This document shows, piece by piece, positions 32,168-33,738 of a DNA stretch of 33,738 nucleotides. The DNA is from Candidatus Bathyarchaeota archaeon (lineage in GTDB: Archaea; Thermoproteota; Bathyarchaeia; 40CM-2-53-6). The notes under the pieces are model-generated. The model was given only the letters and a program-made list of their open reading frames with translations. It was not told where the DNA came from and ran no database searches. The position numbers and the translations under genes were made by a program. Within the stretch, counting starts at the first letter, position 1; every line of letters begins with the position of its first letter. Where the stretch lies: NCBI GenBank assembly GCA_005888755.1, contig VBBQ01000037.1, positions 85,903 to 119,640 of the forward strand, given 5' to 3'.

Positions 32168-33738
32168 CTATTTTCCGCGCAGTTGTGGAAGTATCTGCGT
32201 GTAGAAGTCGAGGGATTCGGGGTTTGCTAGCGCATTACGATTAGTTACGGGTCTATTGTTCACAATATTCGCGACCGCAACCTCAACTTTCTTCATGTTG
32301 AGAGTGTAGGGAATATCAGGCACTTCCAGAATCAGAGCTGGAACATGCTTAGGTGAAGCCTCAGCCCGAATCATTTTCTTGATCGTCTCTTTCAGTTCCT
32401 CGGTAAGCTTGTGGTTCGGGGACAACTTGACAAAGAGGATGATTCTCTGATCTCCCGCCCAATTCTGACCTACAGCGAGACTGTCAGCGACCTCAGGTAG
32501 TTTCTCAATCACATTGTAGATTTCAGACGTTCCGATACGGACCCCTGAGGACTTTATCACAGCGTCCGAACGTCCATAGAACGTGTAGCCTCCCGTATCG
32601 CCGTGGACCAACACATAGTCGCCATGCCTCCAAACGTTCTTCCCCTTGGCGCGATAATATTCGAAGTAGGCCTCACGGTACCTCTCATTATTGGGGTCAT
32701 CCCAGAAGAATAATGGCATAGATGGTGTTGGCGCCTCGCAAACCAGCTCGCCCATCCCGTCAACAACAGGCTTCCCATTCTCATCGTATACGTTGATCTT
32801 CATCCCGAGCCCGGGTGCTTGCAGCTCGCCTCCAAAGACGGGAAGAATCGGCACCCCACCCGCAAAGCAACCGTTGATGTCCGTACCTCCACTGATCGAG
32901 TTGAGATGCAAATCCGCCTTAACCTCCTTGTAGACCCACTCGAACCCTTCTGTGGAGAGAGGCGATCCAGTTTGGGAAATCTCTCTAAGCGATGATAGAT
33001 CGTAATCTTTGCCCGGTTTCGCGCTTATTCCTCTGAGATGATTGATGTAGCTGGCACTGCATCCCAGGATTGTTATCTTCTCTTCCTGAACCAGCCTCCA
33101 CATTGTGCCCCAGTCAGGATGCAGAGGATTTCCATCGTACAAAGCGAGGGTCGCGCCTGCTGCTAAGCAGCTCATCAGCCAGTTCCACATCATCCAACTC
33201 GGCGACGTAATGTACGTAATCCGATCCGACTTCTTCACATCAGCATGAAGTTGCGTCTCTTTCAACTGGTTTACCAAAACTCCCGCGGCTCCCTGAACAA
33301 TGCATTTCGGCTTCCCAGTTGTCCCAGACGTGAACATGACATACACAGAATGGTCCGAGGGCAATTGCTCAAACCGAATCTCGCCCGCCTTATTCGCCGA
33401 TCCGAATTCATCGAACTTAACGGAGTTGACAAGTTGGCTCTTGTTGGATTTGGCGCCCAAAAGTGGGACCGTCACTATCTTCTCGAGCGACCGAACTCCA
33501 TTTGCAACATCTTTGACGTTTGAGGAAATGTCGAATTTCTTTCCCTTGTAGACATAGCCATCAACCGCGAACAATACTTTCGGTTTGACCTGACCAAGCC
33601 TATCCAGCACGGCCCCTGAGCCTAGTTCCGCGCCGCAACACGCCCAGACTGCGCCGATACTAGTAGCAGCCAACATTGCGATCGCTGCTTCCTCTATGTT
33701 CGGCAGATAGCCCCCCACTCGGTCACTAGGACGAACTC
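32168..33738 (-). CDS. Acetoacetyl-CoA synthetase-like acyl-CoA synthetase, partial (5' end outside window)
   Basis: Adenylate-forming enzyme; the frame is open to the right edge, where it reads VRPSDRVGGYLPN, so the internal GTG at 33718 is not the start. Visible motifs are VYVMFTSGTTGKPKCIVQG (the ATP-binding P-loop), SISGGTDINGCF, YGRSDAVIKSSGVRIGTSEIYNVIE (the A8 hinge) and the C-terminal lysine region TLNMKKVEVAVANIV. About 520 aa are present of an expected 640-660. Length, GGTDINGCFAGG and the KKVEVAV C-terminus fit acetoacetyl-CoA synthetase better than acetyl-CoA synthetase. It converges on the methyltransferase gene with a 14-nt gap. Confidence 0.85.
   Translation of the reverse strand, partial: VRPSDRVGGYLPNIEEAAIAMLAATSIGAVWACCGAELGSGAVLDRLGQVKPKVLFAVDGYVYKGKKFDISSNVKDVANGVRSLEKIVTVPLLGAKSNKSQLVNSVKFDEFGSANKAGEIRFEQLPSDHSVYVMFTSGTTGKPKCIVQGAAGVLVNQLKETQLHADVKKSDRITYITSPSWMMWNWLMSCLAAGATLALYDGNPLHPDWGTMWRLVQEEKITILGCSASYINHLRGISAKPGKDYDLSSLREISQTGSPLSTEGFEWVYKEVKADLHLNSISGGTDINGCFAGGVPILPVFGGELQAPGLGMKINVYDENGKPVVDGMGELVCEAPTPSMPLFFWDDPNNERYREAYFEYYRAKGKNVWRHGDYVLVHGDTGGYTFYGRSDAVIKSSGVRIGTSEIYNVIEKLPEVADSLAVGQNWAGDQRIILFVKLSPNHKLTEELKETIKKMIRAEASPKHVPALILEVPDIPYTLNMKKVEVAVANIVNNRPVTNRNALANPESLDFYTQILPQLRGK

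Overview
The window is archaeal, most probably from a TACK-lineage organism (Thaumarchaeota/Bathyarchaeia-like). Support comes from both subunits of topoisomerase VI, a Rio1 kinase next to a Dim2/Pno1-type KH protein, ribosomal protein S26e, archaeal-type ProRS and ThrRS, a CDP-alcohol phosphatidyltransferase of the archaeal lipid type, and TATA boxes about 25-30 nt upstream of several starts, some of them apparently leaderless. The lineage is inferred from gene content only. Gene density is high, TTG start codons are very common, and almost every tail-to-tail gene pair overlaps at its stop codons.

Layout: (1) 1-3662, surface-glycan genes: a degenerate nucleotide-sugar dehydrogenase paralogue running off the left edge, a DUF354 glycosyltransferase-fold protein and a catalytically complete UDP-HexNAc-type dehydrogenase. 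(2) 3780-8734, a Trm112-like zinc protein, a nucleotidyltransferase-fold protein, a metallophosphoesterase, a two-gene operon of unknown function and an APC-family permease. (3) 9027-15441, an information-processing block: Rio1, KH protein, Top6B and Top6A in one direction, meeting an endonuclease Q-type PHP protein that carries an in-frame LAGLIDADG intein. (4) 15558-21504, an Lrp/AsnC effector-domain protein, ProRS, a PfkB sugar kinase, S26e, a CDP-alcohol phosphatidyltransferase, a small zinc-knuckle protein and ThrRS. (5) 21575-26312, looser sequence: small membrane and coiled-coil proteins, a decayed F420-dependent oxidoreductase pseudogene, two membrane proteins, and non-coding stretches. 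(6) 26313-33738, a carboxylase region: a RecA/KaiC-like protein without a Walker A motif, biotin-protein ligase, the three parts of a biotin-dependent acyl-CoA carboxylase, a methyltransferase, and a convergent acetoacetyl-CoA synthetase-like gene cut by the right edge.

How the genes fit together: the biotin ligase would charge the carrier protein (Lys139) that serves the biotin carboxylase and carboxyltransferase. With the acyl-CoA synthetase and amino-acid permease this suggests handling of short-chain acyl-CoAs from amino or organic acids. The strongest points for follow-up are the intein in endonuclease Q with an unusual Gly-Asn C-terminus, the degenerate dehydrogenase that keeps a long open frame but has lost its catalytic cysteine and canonical start, two genes whose natural N-terminus falls on a CTG codon, and the repeated sharing of stop codons between convergent genes. 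I found no tRNA, rRNA, CRISPR array or insertion sequence.
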